Below, one piece after another: positions 1 through 10,907 of a stretch of 64,000 nucleotides of DNA. The notes beneath the pieces were generated by a model, which saw only the letters and a program-made list of their open reading frames with translations, ran no database searches and was not told where the DNA came from. A program made the position numbers and the translations under genes. Position 1 is the first letter of the stretch. Each line of letters starts with the position of its first letter. Source of the DNA: Ziziphus jujuba (taxonomy: Eukaryota > Streptophyta > Magnoliopsida > Rosales > Rhamnaceae); contig NC_083379.1 in NCBI RefSeq assembly GCF_031755915.1, forward strand, positions 40,122,001 through 40,186,000, given 5' to 3'.

Positions 1-727
1 AAAATTTTAATAATACTAAATAAACATATTAACTGTATTAAAAAAGTTGATTCTTTTTTTTTTTTTTTTTTGCCAAATATAGCATTTTCCCACTGGTGGA
101 AAACTAGCGAAAAACTGGCAAAAAATTAGCAAAAAACTTGCAAAAACTGACAAACTTGAGGAAAATGGCGGAAGTTTATCTTTTTCGCCAAATTTCCTCC
201 ATTTTTACTGTTTTTCACGATTTTTCAGTTTTACACAAATTTTCTCCCATTTTCAAACCATATGTCACCTAAGTATCTTTAAACTCACATATAACAACTC
301 ATAAATTAATTTCTTACATACCCATATTAAATAAAAATCTTAAAAATTCCAAAACTAACAAAAAATACAAGAAAAAATAGAAAAAAGAGAAAAAAAATAC
401 ATACCCATATTTCCTCAGTTTTATCTAATGAGAAAAAAGATAAAATTTTTATCTGAGTTTAGTTTCAGAAATGAAAAAATACAAGAAAATGAGAGTGAGG
501 GGAGATGCAAAGAGTGTATGTGGCCTATTAGAGAAACCCTTGCACAAAACATGAACGGGTGTGTAGAGGAGAAGGAAAGGGTAAGAAAAAACATATTGCG
601 TAATTTTCAATTTAGTCAAGGGTGTTTTTGTCCCAAGGTGGCTAGTTTAAAAAACAAATTGTTATTATTCAAAAAACGTATTACGGGGTGGCTAGTTTTC
701 GAAAAAAACCCTTTTTCTTAATTTCTT
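1..727. other. AT-rich non-coding DNA
   Basis: No gene is seen. The stretch has a poly-T run near 54-71. Between about 100 and 230 there are short imperfect repeats of the type gcaaaaact and ggaaaattt, partly in inverted orientation. The open frame at 428-721 is lysine-rich low-complexity translation without a recognisable domain and I do not call it a gene. Confidence 0.6.
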
Positions 728-739
728 TAGCTCTTCTAT

Positions 740-862
740 TCCTCCCAGTTACAATTAGTCTCGGCCCACTCACTTTTCTTTTACAAACAGTTTTTTTTAG
801 CCGCCTCCATTATATTCAAGCCTTCAATTTAAATATCTTTTCACATATTATCCAACAAGTTT
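740..862 (+). repeat. Left arm of an inverted repeat flanking copia fragment 1
   Basis: This stretch matches the reverse complement of about 2375-2478 over roughly 100 bases with scattered mismatches. The shared core includes ACAATTAGTCTCGG and, further in, TTTTCACATATTATCCAA. At the right-hand copy the sequence leads directly into the gag region on the minus strand, so it is probably leader or LTR sequence of that copia family. The left copy is the same sequence in the opposite orientation, joined to the broken integrase end. Confidence 0.7.
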
Positions 863-866
863 CTTA

Positions 867-2340
867 TTAGTTTGGTTCATCATAAGTAAATACCAAATAT
901 TTAAATTTAATAAATGCTTCACGTTCATTTTTAAGCAGTAAAACCCAAACTTTTATTGAAAAATCAACAATAGATGAAAAATGCTTATTACTTCCATGAG
1001 TTGGTATAGATGTTGGCCCCCATAAATTAGCACAAGCATAGTCTGGAATCAAGTTGCTTTATGTGTTCCAACTTGAAACTAAGTTTGTGTTGCTTCCCCA
1101 AAATGCAATGTTCACGAAAGTCTAACTTGCTAATTTTGCTCTTACCAAACAAATCCTGATTGTTCAATTCTTGCAAGCCTTTCTCACTAATGTGAGCTAA
1201 CCTTCTATGCCATAGTTAAGTGTCATCTTGATTTGTAGTCATCACAGTAACACTCATACCAGTCACAGTTTGTCTTTGTAACTCATATAAACCATTCCTC
1301 TTTATTCCTTTCATAACCGTTAAAGCACCTCTTGAGATTTTTATTGTACCACTCTCTGGTTTACATGTGTACCCTGATTCATCTAAAACTCCCACTAAAA
1401 TCAGATTTTCATGACATTCTAGTACATGCCTTACATTGCTCAATGTCTTGACTGCTCCATCAGACATCTTGATTGTGATATTTCTGATACCGATGACATT
1501 ACATGCCATGTTGTTACCTAGTAAATCCTATCCACCATTAAATTTTCTATAGCTACTGAATCAATCAACTTTTGGGCACAAATGGAAAGTGCATTTAGAA
1601 TCTAGAATCCATTCTTAGCTAGTCTATTCACATGAGACATTCAGTACTTCTCCAATCTCATCTTCACCACTCACTACAACAACATCTCCACTTTTGGAGT
1701 GCTTTTCTCTCTTTTCTTTATTTGTTCTTTTGGAACAATCCTTAATAAGATGATCCTTTCTTTGACAATAATAACATTTCCTTTCTCAAGTCCTGTACTT
1801 AGATCTAGACTTTCCTCTAGATTTTTCTATCTTTATTGTTATAACTGTTAGAATTTCCATAAGAACCCCTTCCTTTAGTAACAATTCCCTCTCCAATTGA
1901 CTTTTCTTTCTTCTTAATTTTCATCTCAAGTTCTTTAGATTTAAGAGCACTTATTACAACATCTGTTATGTCAACCTCTCTCCCATATTTGATAACATTG
2001 TTCAGATCCTTGTAGCTATTAGGAATTGAATTTAATAAGATAACGGTAAAATGCTCATTTGTAAATTTTTCATTACAGTTTACCAAACCAAATGCCAATC
2101 TACAAAATTCATCAAGGTTCTCATCTAAATCCTTTGAAGCATTCATTCTAAAGCCAAAGAAATTTTCTAACAGATATATCTTAAGTGCTCCAACATTTTT
2201 TGATTGAAGAGGTAGTTACCTTTCTTAGAACACTGTAAGATAGATGAAGAATTATGGTACTATAGGCTATCTCATCCATCTCTTTCCATTTTTCTTCATT
2301 CAAGCATTAAGAGTATGAATCATCCAGAGCCTTGGCAACT
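867..2340 (-). mobile_element. Copia fragment 1: gag, protease and start of integrase, decayed
   Basis: This is a 3'-truncated Ty1/copia element read on the minus strand. In order from high to low coordinate: a UBN2-type gag (about 2330-1817), a CCHC zinc knuckle (about 1790-1745, CYYC then H then C), a protease remnant (about 1640-1600, WILDS followed by C, not the usual DSG), the GAG-pre-integrase region (1509-1216) and the start of the integrase core (1052-867, LWGPTSIPTHGS). The frame is broken by several stops and shifts. Nothing downstream of the early integrase core is present, so the element is dead. It is a different family from fragment 2, because both carry the early integrase with different sequence. 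Confidence 0.8.
1817..2330 (-). pseudogene. Copia gag (UBN2-like) remnant
   Basis: The minus-strand translation shows a typical copia gag: EEKWKEMDEIAYSTI followed by a VLRKV helix, then after a stop LDEFCRLAFGLVNCNEKF, then ILLNSIPNSY. The 109-residue open part (2146-1817) ends in a basic region ahead of the zinc knuckle. A frame break near 2150 separates the N-terminal part from the rest. In an active element this protein forms the particle that packages the RNA. Confidence 0.75.
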
Positions 2341-2374
2341 TTTTGTTGTATTGGAATGACTTTCTTTTGGATAA

Positions 2375-2480
2375 TATGTGAAAAAATATTTAAAATGGGG
2401 GCTTAAATATAATGGAAGAGGCTAAGAAAAATTGTCTTGATAAAAGAAAGGTGAGTGGACCGAGACTAATTGTAATTTGA
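2375..2480 (-). repeat. Right arm of the inverted repeat flanking copia fragment 1
   Basis: This is the minus-strand counterpart of 740-862. Read on the minus strand it directly precedes the gag N-terminus of fragment 1, which fits an LTR end or leader. Confidence 0.7.
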
Positions 2481-2866
2481 AGAAAGAGAATACCTAAAGA
2501 AAATAAAGAAGGATGCACATTATAATTGCTCACACATACATACACTTTTTTACAACTGGGTATAAAGCCCTTTTATAAGGCCCAAAGTCAGTTAAAAATT
2601 AACACACCACCATATGCTTTGCTTTTTTTTCTTTTGTTTTTTTTTTTCAGTGCATGTAAAGGTACAGCTCATATGAGTACACGTGTCAACTTATCAACTC
2701 CCTACTCAATACATAAAAGGTCCGGTTTACATGTGCCAACTTGCAACCTTTTTTAGCCAAGCTTCCTTCTATTAAGCATTCGCTTACAAACTTTTCTTAA
2801 GTTGCCTACTTTGCCAATGAAATTACAAATTATTATTATAATTATTATTTTACTTTTTAACACCCC
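2466..2866 (-). promoter_or_regulatory. Probable 3' LTR of copia fragment 2, with TATA box
   Basis: On the minus strand the RNase H end of fragment 2 is followed by a short purine run (AAGACGGGG near 2875-2867) and then TGTTAAAAAG, the form expected of a polypurine tract joined to an LTR start. About 285 bases in there is CCTTATAAAAGGGC (near 2570-2583), a good TATA box. The far end near 2466 is set only by the start of the neighbouring inverted-repeat arm, and no second LTR is present for comparison. Confidence 0.45.
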
Positions 2867-2879
2867 GTCTTAATTTATA

Positions 2880-5030
2880 ATTTTGGCAAAGCTCTTGAAG
2901 TCTTCTAGCTTCTCTATTGTTGTCGCCTTTGTAAAAATGTCTGCTAGTTGTTCAGTTGTGTTGACAAATTCTAGTGCTTTGTCCTGCTGTGGAACACTGG
3001 ATTTTTTGTCATTGCTATTGCTGACATATTATCACACTTGATGTTTATTGGAGCAGTTTCTTTGTGTTGCATATCTGATAAAATTTTTCTGAGCCATACT
3101 GGTTTACATGCTGCATCTGTAGCTAATATATATTCTACTTCTGTTGAAGATAATGCCACAATCCTTTGCTTCTTTGATGACCAAGAAATTGGTTTTGTAC
3201 CCAAGCAGAATAAATATCATGAGGTGCTTTTACAGTCATCTACGGAGTCTACCCAATTACTGTCTGTGCCCTCATTTTTTTGTGATTCTAGTTCTTTTTT
3301 ATGCAATTCAATTGATTTATCCAATTGTGAATCCTCCATCATCAATATATAAGCAAACAATGAGAATATTTTGCATACCTTCTTTTTTGACATATAAGGA
3401 AGGCCCACTTGAGCTCTGTTGAAATCCATTTTGTCTTAAGTATGAATCAATTTTGTTGTTTCAAGCTTGTGGTGCTTGCTTTAGTCCATATAGTGCCTTC
3501 TTTAATCGTAAGACTTTGTTTTCTTTTTCTTTGATGGTGTAACCCAAACGTTGTTCCACATATACTTCCTTTTTGAGTTCTCTATTAAGGAAGGTGGATT
3601 TAACATCCAGTTGATAGACTGGTACCTCCATTTGAGCAGCTAATTCAAGAACTATTCTAATAGTTTCCATTCGAGCAACTGATGCGAACGTCTCATTGAA
3701 GTTTATTCCTGGCTGTTGCAAATAGCCTTTCGCGACTAGCCGTGCTTTGTACTATTGAATTGTCCCATCTTCTTTGTACTTGATTTTGTAGATGAATTTG
3801 AGTCCAATAACATCTTTGCCTTCAAGTAGGTCCACTAGTTCCCATGTATCATTCTTTTCAATTGTCGCAATTTCTTCATCCATTGCTTTAATCTAAATAT
3901 CTCCTTTTGCTAGTTCTTCAAAATTTTGAGGCTCATATGCAAAAAATACCATATTGGTAGATTCATAGATATCTACAATTAACTTGGTGGTGTTTCATCA
4001 TCTGAAGATATATCCACTATTTGGATTGGGCTTGGAGTTTCTTGATGAATTGTGCTCGAACCAAGGTCTTGAACTGGTTGAGAATCTGACTTATCCTGAA
4101 TAGGAATTTCTTCAAGTATTTTTTCTCCTGTTTTGGGAGTGCTTTCCCAGTTCCACACTGTAGATTTGTTAAAGATAACATCTCTAGAAATTATTAGTTT
4201 AGTTGTTTTCGGATTGTATAACCGATAACCTTTTGACTCACTGTTGTATCCATGGAATATATATTTCTTTCCTTTTTCATCAAATTTTTCTTTGTATTGT
4301 GAGGGAACATGTGCATGAGATATACATCCAAATACTTTTAAACCTTCTATCCTGGGCTTTTGTTTGAGCCACGCTTCATATGGAGTCTTGTTTATAACAG
4401 CTATTGTTGGAGATCTATTAAAATGTAGATGGCAGTGTTGACCGCTTCTGCCCAATAATCGTTTGGAAGGCCTTTTTCCTTCAGCATGCTTCTGGCCATT
4501 TTTGCAATTGTTCTATTTTTACACTTTGCTACACCATTTTAGCAGTGGGGTGTGCCAAACAGTGAGCTGTCTTTGAACTCCATTTTTGTTGTAGTACTCC
4601 ATAAATAGTTTAGAAATAAATCTCCACCATGATCTGTTTGGAGTGTCTTCAACGGCTTCCCAACTTGCTTTTCTACTAGTGCCTTGAGTTGTTGGAAGGC
4701 CAAAAAAGCTTCTAACTTTTCTTTAAGAAAATATACTCACACATTCGAGCATATTCATTAACAAATAGAAGGAATATCTTCTTCCATTTAGAGATGGAAT
4801 TTGAATTAGTACAAAAATATCATAATGTACCAATTCTAATGGTACCTTAGCTCTCCAGGTATTTCTGGGAAATGGCAATCTATGCATTTTTCCATATACG
4901 CATCCCTCACAAACTTTATTTATGTGGTTAATAGGAGATAGGCCTAATGCCATATTTTAGTCTTTTAATAATTTTAGGCCATTATAATTTAGATGCCCAT
5001 ATCGTATCCAATTTTTTACTTTGAAAAGCT
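2880..5030 (-). mobile_element. Copia fragment 2: integrase, partial RT, RNase H
   Basis: This is a 5'-truncated copia element on the minus strand. The zinc-binding integrase part with CEGCVYGK and the start of the core lie at 4953-4723. The integrase C-terminal part is at 4455-3979 (TPYEAW, FGCISHAHVP, YRLYNP). The N-terminal half of RT is at 3721-3461 ([20 protein letters not shown]). RNase H is at about 3260-2885 (WSSKKQRIVALSSTEVEYI and EQLADIFTK). Between about 3460 and 3260 the RT catalytic part with the YVDD box is missing and replaced by a short open frame, so this is an internally deleted copy. gag and protease are absent. Confidence 0.8.
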
Positions 5031-5097
5031 AATTTTTCATCACGTGGCATAATAAGAGAAAAACCATTATTTTCATTCATTTTCATTTTGGCCCTCT

Positions 5098-5402
5098 TTG
5101 GCCATGCTTTTTATTTTCAATTTTCAAAATGTTATTTTGAAAATAAAAAATAGAAAACTATTTTAATTTGTTTTATGAAAACAAAGAGTTTTTGGTCAGT
5201 GGTGTTTGAAAATAGTTTTTAAACTAAAAAACAGAAAACATAAAATATCATTTTGATGTTTTCAATTTTTTTTTTAAAATTTGTTTTCTAAAAATGTTTT
5301 TCAAAATTGATGAAAAAATGGATTTACTTTTGTTTTGGAAATAGTTTTCTATTTTATAAAATAGAAAACTGTTTTAAAAACAATTGGTTAAACATGTCCA
5401 AA
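5098..5402. mobile_element. Possible MITE with ~14-bp inverted ends
   Basis: The block begins TTTGGCCATGCTTT and ends with a sequence whose reverse complement is TTTGGACATGTTTA. The roughly 300 bases between are very AT-rich and contain internal complementary runs (for example AAAATAGAAAACTATTTT forms), as in non-autonomous hAT- or Mutator-type MITEs. I could not find a convincing target duplication, so the exact ends are uncertain. Confidence 0.4.
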
Positions 5403-5448
5403 TTTCTTGGTTTACAACTATGCATTAATTAATAGATAAAAGAATATT

Positions 5449-8424
5449 CAATTTGTCAGGACCCGTCCAGAATTCCTTCCCCGGAACCCTAGACAGCCCT
5501 GATCCCAGGGAAACCCTACCGGACCCTCCAACGGAAAATCCGACAGAGCCTCCCCTAAGGGATTTACTTACCACAAATTACCTACACTGAAAACGCACTT
5601 CTAAAAACATCCCCTTATTCCTCCCACAAACTACAAACTGATTCCACAAATTCCAGCACTTCTCGAAAACAACAACAGTCCAGTGCATAAATAAAACAGA
5701 AGTATCCCAATAGTATACAGAGCTTTAAGAAGTGCTAAACAACAGAAATACAACAAGACTGAAAAGAAATAATACACTGAAATGAAAGAGTACAAAGATA
5801 CTTCTCGAAACACAACAGCAGCAGAAAACTTGGTTCGCTCCGGAAGAACGTCTACCACCACTTGCACCTAAGGGAACGGAATTTAAGAGTGTGAGATGCT
5901 AATCATCTCCGTGAGTAACCCGAACTACTGAACACCTTTTGATAATAAAAATAATAGTAATAGCAATGAAGGAATAGAACAAATACCAGCAATTAATAAA
6001 TAAATAATAATTACTGTTGGAAAATAATAATTTCCCTCAAAACTCTCACCAATCGCTCCGTTTGAAATGTTCCCTTTTTAAAACCTTTTCGCAAAACCCA
6101 ATGTACATACCTCCCAAAAACCAAGGGATTAAACCAGTTTATACACAATAAATAAATAGAAAACATACCCCAAATATTTAATAAAAATATAATAAATTAT
6201 AGTAAATAAATTTTGAACACCTTTGGGGTTTAAACCATTATTTGCAATTTACACCGACAATTACACCTGACGCACCACACCATATACCGGTGATGCCCTC
6301 CGATACCCAGCATCCCGAGCACCGACTGGCGGGAGGTTAAAGAGAGAAACTTACAGTGGTCACTTCGGCGTCCCGACAGTACCAACTGCTAAAAACCATC
6401 ACCCGGCCAAGGAGGGGGGCGGCTGTGGCCAATAACAACTTGTCTGCCCACGGTCCAATGGCAACTCACGGGTGAAGTAAAAACCGTGCGCTAAACCAGA
6501 TAATAACCGCGCACTACCACGTGTCCATACACCATACACCAGAACACCAATACTGTATGAGTGCGTCTAAAAATAAACAATAACAACCAACCGTACCGTT
6601 TTTTCCAAAAACCACCGTGGGAAGTATACCAAATTTTCACAAAACACCATCCCACACATTTTTATTTAACCAGACCGGTACGAAACAGCGATAATAACAA
6701 ACCACAATTTTCTCGAAATACGAGATGCAACCATAAAAATACCGCGGGCATAATTTATAAAATTTAACCAAATATTTTCATAAAATATGTAACCCAATTA
6801 TGCCCGAGAAATCACATTTGAAACCACGTAAAATTAATACCGAAACATACCTTGCTCATGCATAACAAATAAATTAAATTAAACCGCATTAAAACCATAA
6901 TTAAACCACACCACATGAGCATAATTTAAATACTAAATTAAATACCAATTAAATTTAATTAACTGCCCAAAATAATTTTTGAAGGTGGGTCACTCACCTG
7001 GAGCACGCAAATCAACTAAGATCCTCCTCGGGATCAACTCCGCTACTCGCACGTGCACCTAAACAACCACAGTGCACAAACCAAAAATATTAATATTTTA
7101 TTCGGGTAATCCTCAAATGGAGACCCGGGGAGCGAACAGCAAGCGACATCTAAGGGGTTACAAGTTATATATCGAATCGAAGCTAGCGTGATGAGGATCA
7201 CGGATTCGGTCTTACTTTCCGGTGATCGGACCCGACGGGTTCGGAATCTCGCCGGAAAGCTTTTCGAGTTTCGGCTCCGCAATTCTCCCAAACCATCGCG
7301 AATTGGCGGAAACGGAAGTCGGATTCGGGTTCAGGAGGTCGAACACTGCGGACTGGAGCTGGCCGGAATTTCGGGTACTCACCGGAACAGTATTTTCCGG
7401 CGAGCCGCCGCGGTCACCGGCAACCGTCGCCGGCGGCGGCACGTGCGGTGGCCGTTGGTCATGAAATTTTGCAGATTTGTAGATCTTGAGGAGAGCAACC
7501 CAACGGGACCGGCGGTGAGCAAAACGGAGGTCGGACGGCTGAGAAATCACCGTTTGAATATTTCCGGCCCCTCGCCGAAAAACGCTCCGATTCCGGCGCG
7601 TCGGTGGTCCGATGGCCGTGATTTTTGGTGGGTCGGCTGGACTTGAGGAGAGGATGAAGGCTAGCTGGTGCGTGTGGCCGGAAAAGGGTCGATTTGCGGG
7701 GGCCGGCGGTGGAGGGGTAAAACTCGCCACCGAACTTCGGAGCTCCGATCCGGGCACGTCCGGCGGCCGTTCGCCGTGAAATTTGGAGGTTTTGCCGGAA
7801 ATGAGGAGGGCAACGTTGCTGGCCGGCGTGCGTACTGTAGATCGGCCGGAACAGTGCAAAAATTCCGGTGGCCGACGGTCCTCTCTCTCTCTCTTTCTCT
7901 CTCCTCTCTCTTCCCCGAGAGTTTTAACAAATAAAAACCCCTGTGTGACACTGTTCATGCCACGTGGACCAATCAGAAGCTGACACGTGGCATTTCACTG
8001 TTCATCGACCCAAAAACATTAAAATAATACGGTATCCGGTAAACTTCAAACGTCTATAACTTTTTAACCGGATGTCCGTTTCGAGCGTGCCGCTAGTCTG
8101 TGAACTCGTATCGACGAGCACTTCACAACCCTGCATGAGTCAAAGCTCATTTCCCCATAAACAAAAAAGTCAACTCCGACACTCCTTGGACAGTTTGGAC
8201 CGCAACTTGTTTCGTCCATAACTTTCAAACCGTAGCTCCGTTTTCGACGTGCTACCAGTCTACGAACTTGGGGCATCGTGCACTTCACCACGGTACCCTG
8301 GTCAACTCGAAATTCCCACCGAGTCAAAAAGTCAACTTTTGACCCCTTCGGTCAACGGTCAACGGTCAACCTCGGTAAACGTGCAAAAATTCCGGCATGG
8401 TTCGGGACGGGGTGTTACACAATT
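5449..8424 (+). mobile_element. Solo LTR, 2966 bp, with CAATT target duplication
   Basis: The LTR runs from TGTCAGGACCC at 5454 to GGGTGTTACA at 8419. It is flanked on both sides by CAATT (5449-5453 and 8420-8424), which marks a solo LTR left by recombination. No PBS, PPT or coding domain is attached. A second copy of the same family begins at 61736. LTRs of nearly 3 kb with a GGGTGTTACA-type end are common in large Ty3/gypsy elements such as the Tekay/Del chromoviruses; that placement is inference. The inner part at about 7200-7870 is strongly GC- and CpG-rich (CCGGCGGCGGC runs), in sharp contrast to the AT-rich surroundings. Confidence 0.85.
7880..7912 (+). repeat. CT microsatellite in the solo LTR
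   Basis: A run of TCTCTC repeats with small interruptions sits at the edge of the GC-rich part of the LTR. Confidence 0.85.
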
Positions 8425-8955
8425 ATTATACAAATAAAGTTTATTTCTGTATCTAATTATCTTATCTACCTGCCCTTTGATTTTTCCAAGTGTTAGAGGC
8501 ATGGTTTTGCTTTTTCAGATAACGAATCTTTAGAAACTTCAAATAGTAACCAGAATAATAGGGAGTAAATGATATTGTCAATATATTATAAGCCAAAAAG
8601 TCACACCAAATGAATTAAGTCTAGCGACTTGTCAAGTACCTCCATAAGTTTGAGTAGTGATGTTGGATCATTATATACAAGAGTTGAAACTTTTTGAATG
8701 TTGAATATTCAATTCACCCTTTCGTCAGTGATTAAATTTGTTGAACAAGACTGGAAGAAAATTATGACTGGTGTTCAAATACAAATATTCATGAAGGTGG
8801 ATATATATATATATATATATATCTTAATGAAAATATTCATAAAGACGAACATAATTGAACATAATTCTTTTGGATACCAATTTTAGCGAATATAATGTGC
8901 TCTCGGGTGTACCAAATGAGACCATTTGGCAGAAAAGTTATAGTTTGAATATTGA
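8425..8955. other. AT-rich spacer
   Basis: No gene is seen. A (TA)n microsatellite of about 22 bases lies at 8801-8822. Confidence 0.6.
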
Positions 8956-8959
8956 CAAA

Positions 8960-9335
8960 CAAAGAGTTGCAAATTCCAGTCATGAACTCAGTTCAGACAT
9001 ATGTCATAATATTTCTTTGACTGAGATTTTTATACAACTTACAGGTTTTTCCTCTGTTTTGTCTAATTAATGTCAACAATTTAATTGATTATTTTGAAAC
9101 AATGCGATCAAAAACTTGCAAATTCCAGTCAATAAAAACTTGCAAAATCTAGTCATGAAGTTCAGTAAATAATGTTTGTTTTGCTGAGATTTTTATGTAA
9201 CGTACAAGCTTTTCCTCTGTTTTGTTTAATTAATGTCAATTTCATTGTTGTTTTTTTCTTTTCCTAATGTCACAGTCCAGAATTTTGATCACTCGAAACA
9301 ATTTAATTGATTATAATGAAATAATGCGATCATAA
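8960..9335 (+). repeat. Local tandem duplication, two diverged units
   Basis: Two neighbouring segments share the same series of blocks: GCAAATTCCAGTCATGAA, then GCTGAGATTTTTAT or GACTGAGATTTTTAT, then TTTTCCTCTGTTTTG and TAATTAATGTCAA, then CAATTTAATTGATTA and AATGCGATCA. The first unit covers about 8965-9112 and the second about 9117-9333. No coding sequence is seen in either. Confidence 0.7.
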
Positions 9336-10907
9336 AATATAAAGAAGGTTTCTATTACCTTTAAATGTTTAGGTTTCTATTACTTTTAAATGATTTTCTT
9401 TTTAACTTTTTTAAAGTTGGCATTGTCAAAGCTTCCTAGAAACATATTGCTTCAAACCATTAGGGATTCTCCTAGACGAATTTGTCTAAAGAAATATGTT
9501 GAAATGTATACTTTTACTAGATTTCATGTCCTCTCTAAAATATGTTAACATAGGTACTATTTGGGCAATGCCCATAAGATTATATTTTCTGAACACCCAC
9601 CCACAACCCCAAAATTGACATTAGATTATAAGACATAATAACATGCTATATTACTAAATATAGCCATGAAACATAACTTAAAAAATAACCCTAAGAAAGA
9701 AAAAAAAAAAGACAAACATAACAAAACATACCAACATACATTATATGAAGTAGATTTGATAAAAAGAAAAGAAATTGTACAATAGAAGTGGGCCATTTAT
9801 TTGTGTAATAAATAACATTCCTACAGTTCTCAGCTCAGTAAAAAACTTTATAACCCACAACAATAATTTTAGATGGAAACGAAGAGCTACTGCCACGTGG
9901 CTTCAAATAATATTTAAGGAGGCCGGGCCCGATGATTTCTGATGTATCAATTTAACTACCTCCTTCAAGATTAATTATAATTTTCTGGTTGGATTGCATG
10001 GATAATTTTCATTCCCACCAGATATATAAGATTTTTATTTATTTATTATTTTTGCAAGAAACTTTGAAATTAGAAATATAAATATCAATATCAGCAACCA
10101 CTTATTTTAAAACCTGTCTTTAGCCATCAAAAACGTTGATTTACTACAGAAAAGACTTGTGGCTGATACCCTTTTTTTTTTTTTTTTTTTTTTCAGTTTA
10201 TGGAGTATGAGAAGTACTAGCATGACTGTACTTGTTAAAAATAACGATAACAGCACACCTATTTCCTTGGTTCACAATCAAATACTTGTTATGTTGTAGT
10301 ACAATTATATGCATTAATTGCGTTCGTCAGTCTTTTCTTTTTGAATTTTTCTAGTCATGTGCTAATTTATTTATTTTAAAATGGAAATTAGGTGTTAGTT
10401 AAGGATTCTTAAATACCTTAATTAATTATAAATTAAAGAATAAAGATAAAAAAAATATTAAATCATACATAATTTAAAATTCTGTTAGTTTATATTCTTT
10501 TCTCTTTTTTTTTTTTTAATTTATAGTTATTTGGATATCAGATTAACTGTAACGAAAGCTTAAATTAACAAAAATTTGATTCAAAGAACCAAAAAAAAAA
10601 ATAAATAAATAAAATAAAAAAAAATAAAAACACAACTTGCTACCAAACCACACCTTATTATTATCATTATTATTATTATTTTTTAACATTGAAGTGGAGA
10701 ATACCACTTTATCACTTTTTATAGAAAAACACTTACTTTATAAGTAGACAGTCCTATGAGAAAATAACATGGTGATTAAAAGCTAAATAGCTAACAAGTA
10801 TTAATAGCATTCTCAGGCTACATTGTTCTCCCAAATTTTGATAAACCATTCTCATAAACATGGAAGAAACAAATTAAAAGTAGCTAATTTCAAAAAAAAC
10901 AAGGTCC
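9336..10907. other. AT-rich spacer downstream of the P450 gene
   Basis: No gene is seen. A T-run lies near 10171-10193 and A- or T-rich low-complexity stretches at 10500-10685. As the P450 gene ahead reads on the minus strand, its terminator and polyadenylation site should lie in the first few hundred bases below 10908, but I see no clear AATAAA there. Confidence 0.5.

Noticed and set aside
867..5030. One continuous minus-strand copia element
   Set aside because: The order is wrong (integrase-RT-RNase H upstream of gag-protease) and the early integrase occurs twice with different sequence, so there are two fragments of different families.
7188..7958. Overlapping long open frames on both strands of the solo LTR (152 and 248 codons)
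   Set aside because: They lie in a GC-rich stretch where stops are rare, overlap on opposite strands, show no domain, and the second LTR copy does not keep equivalent frames.
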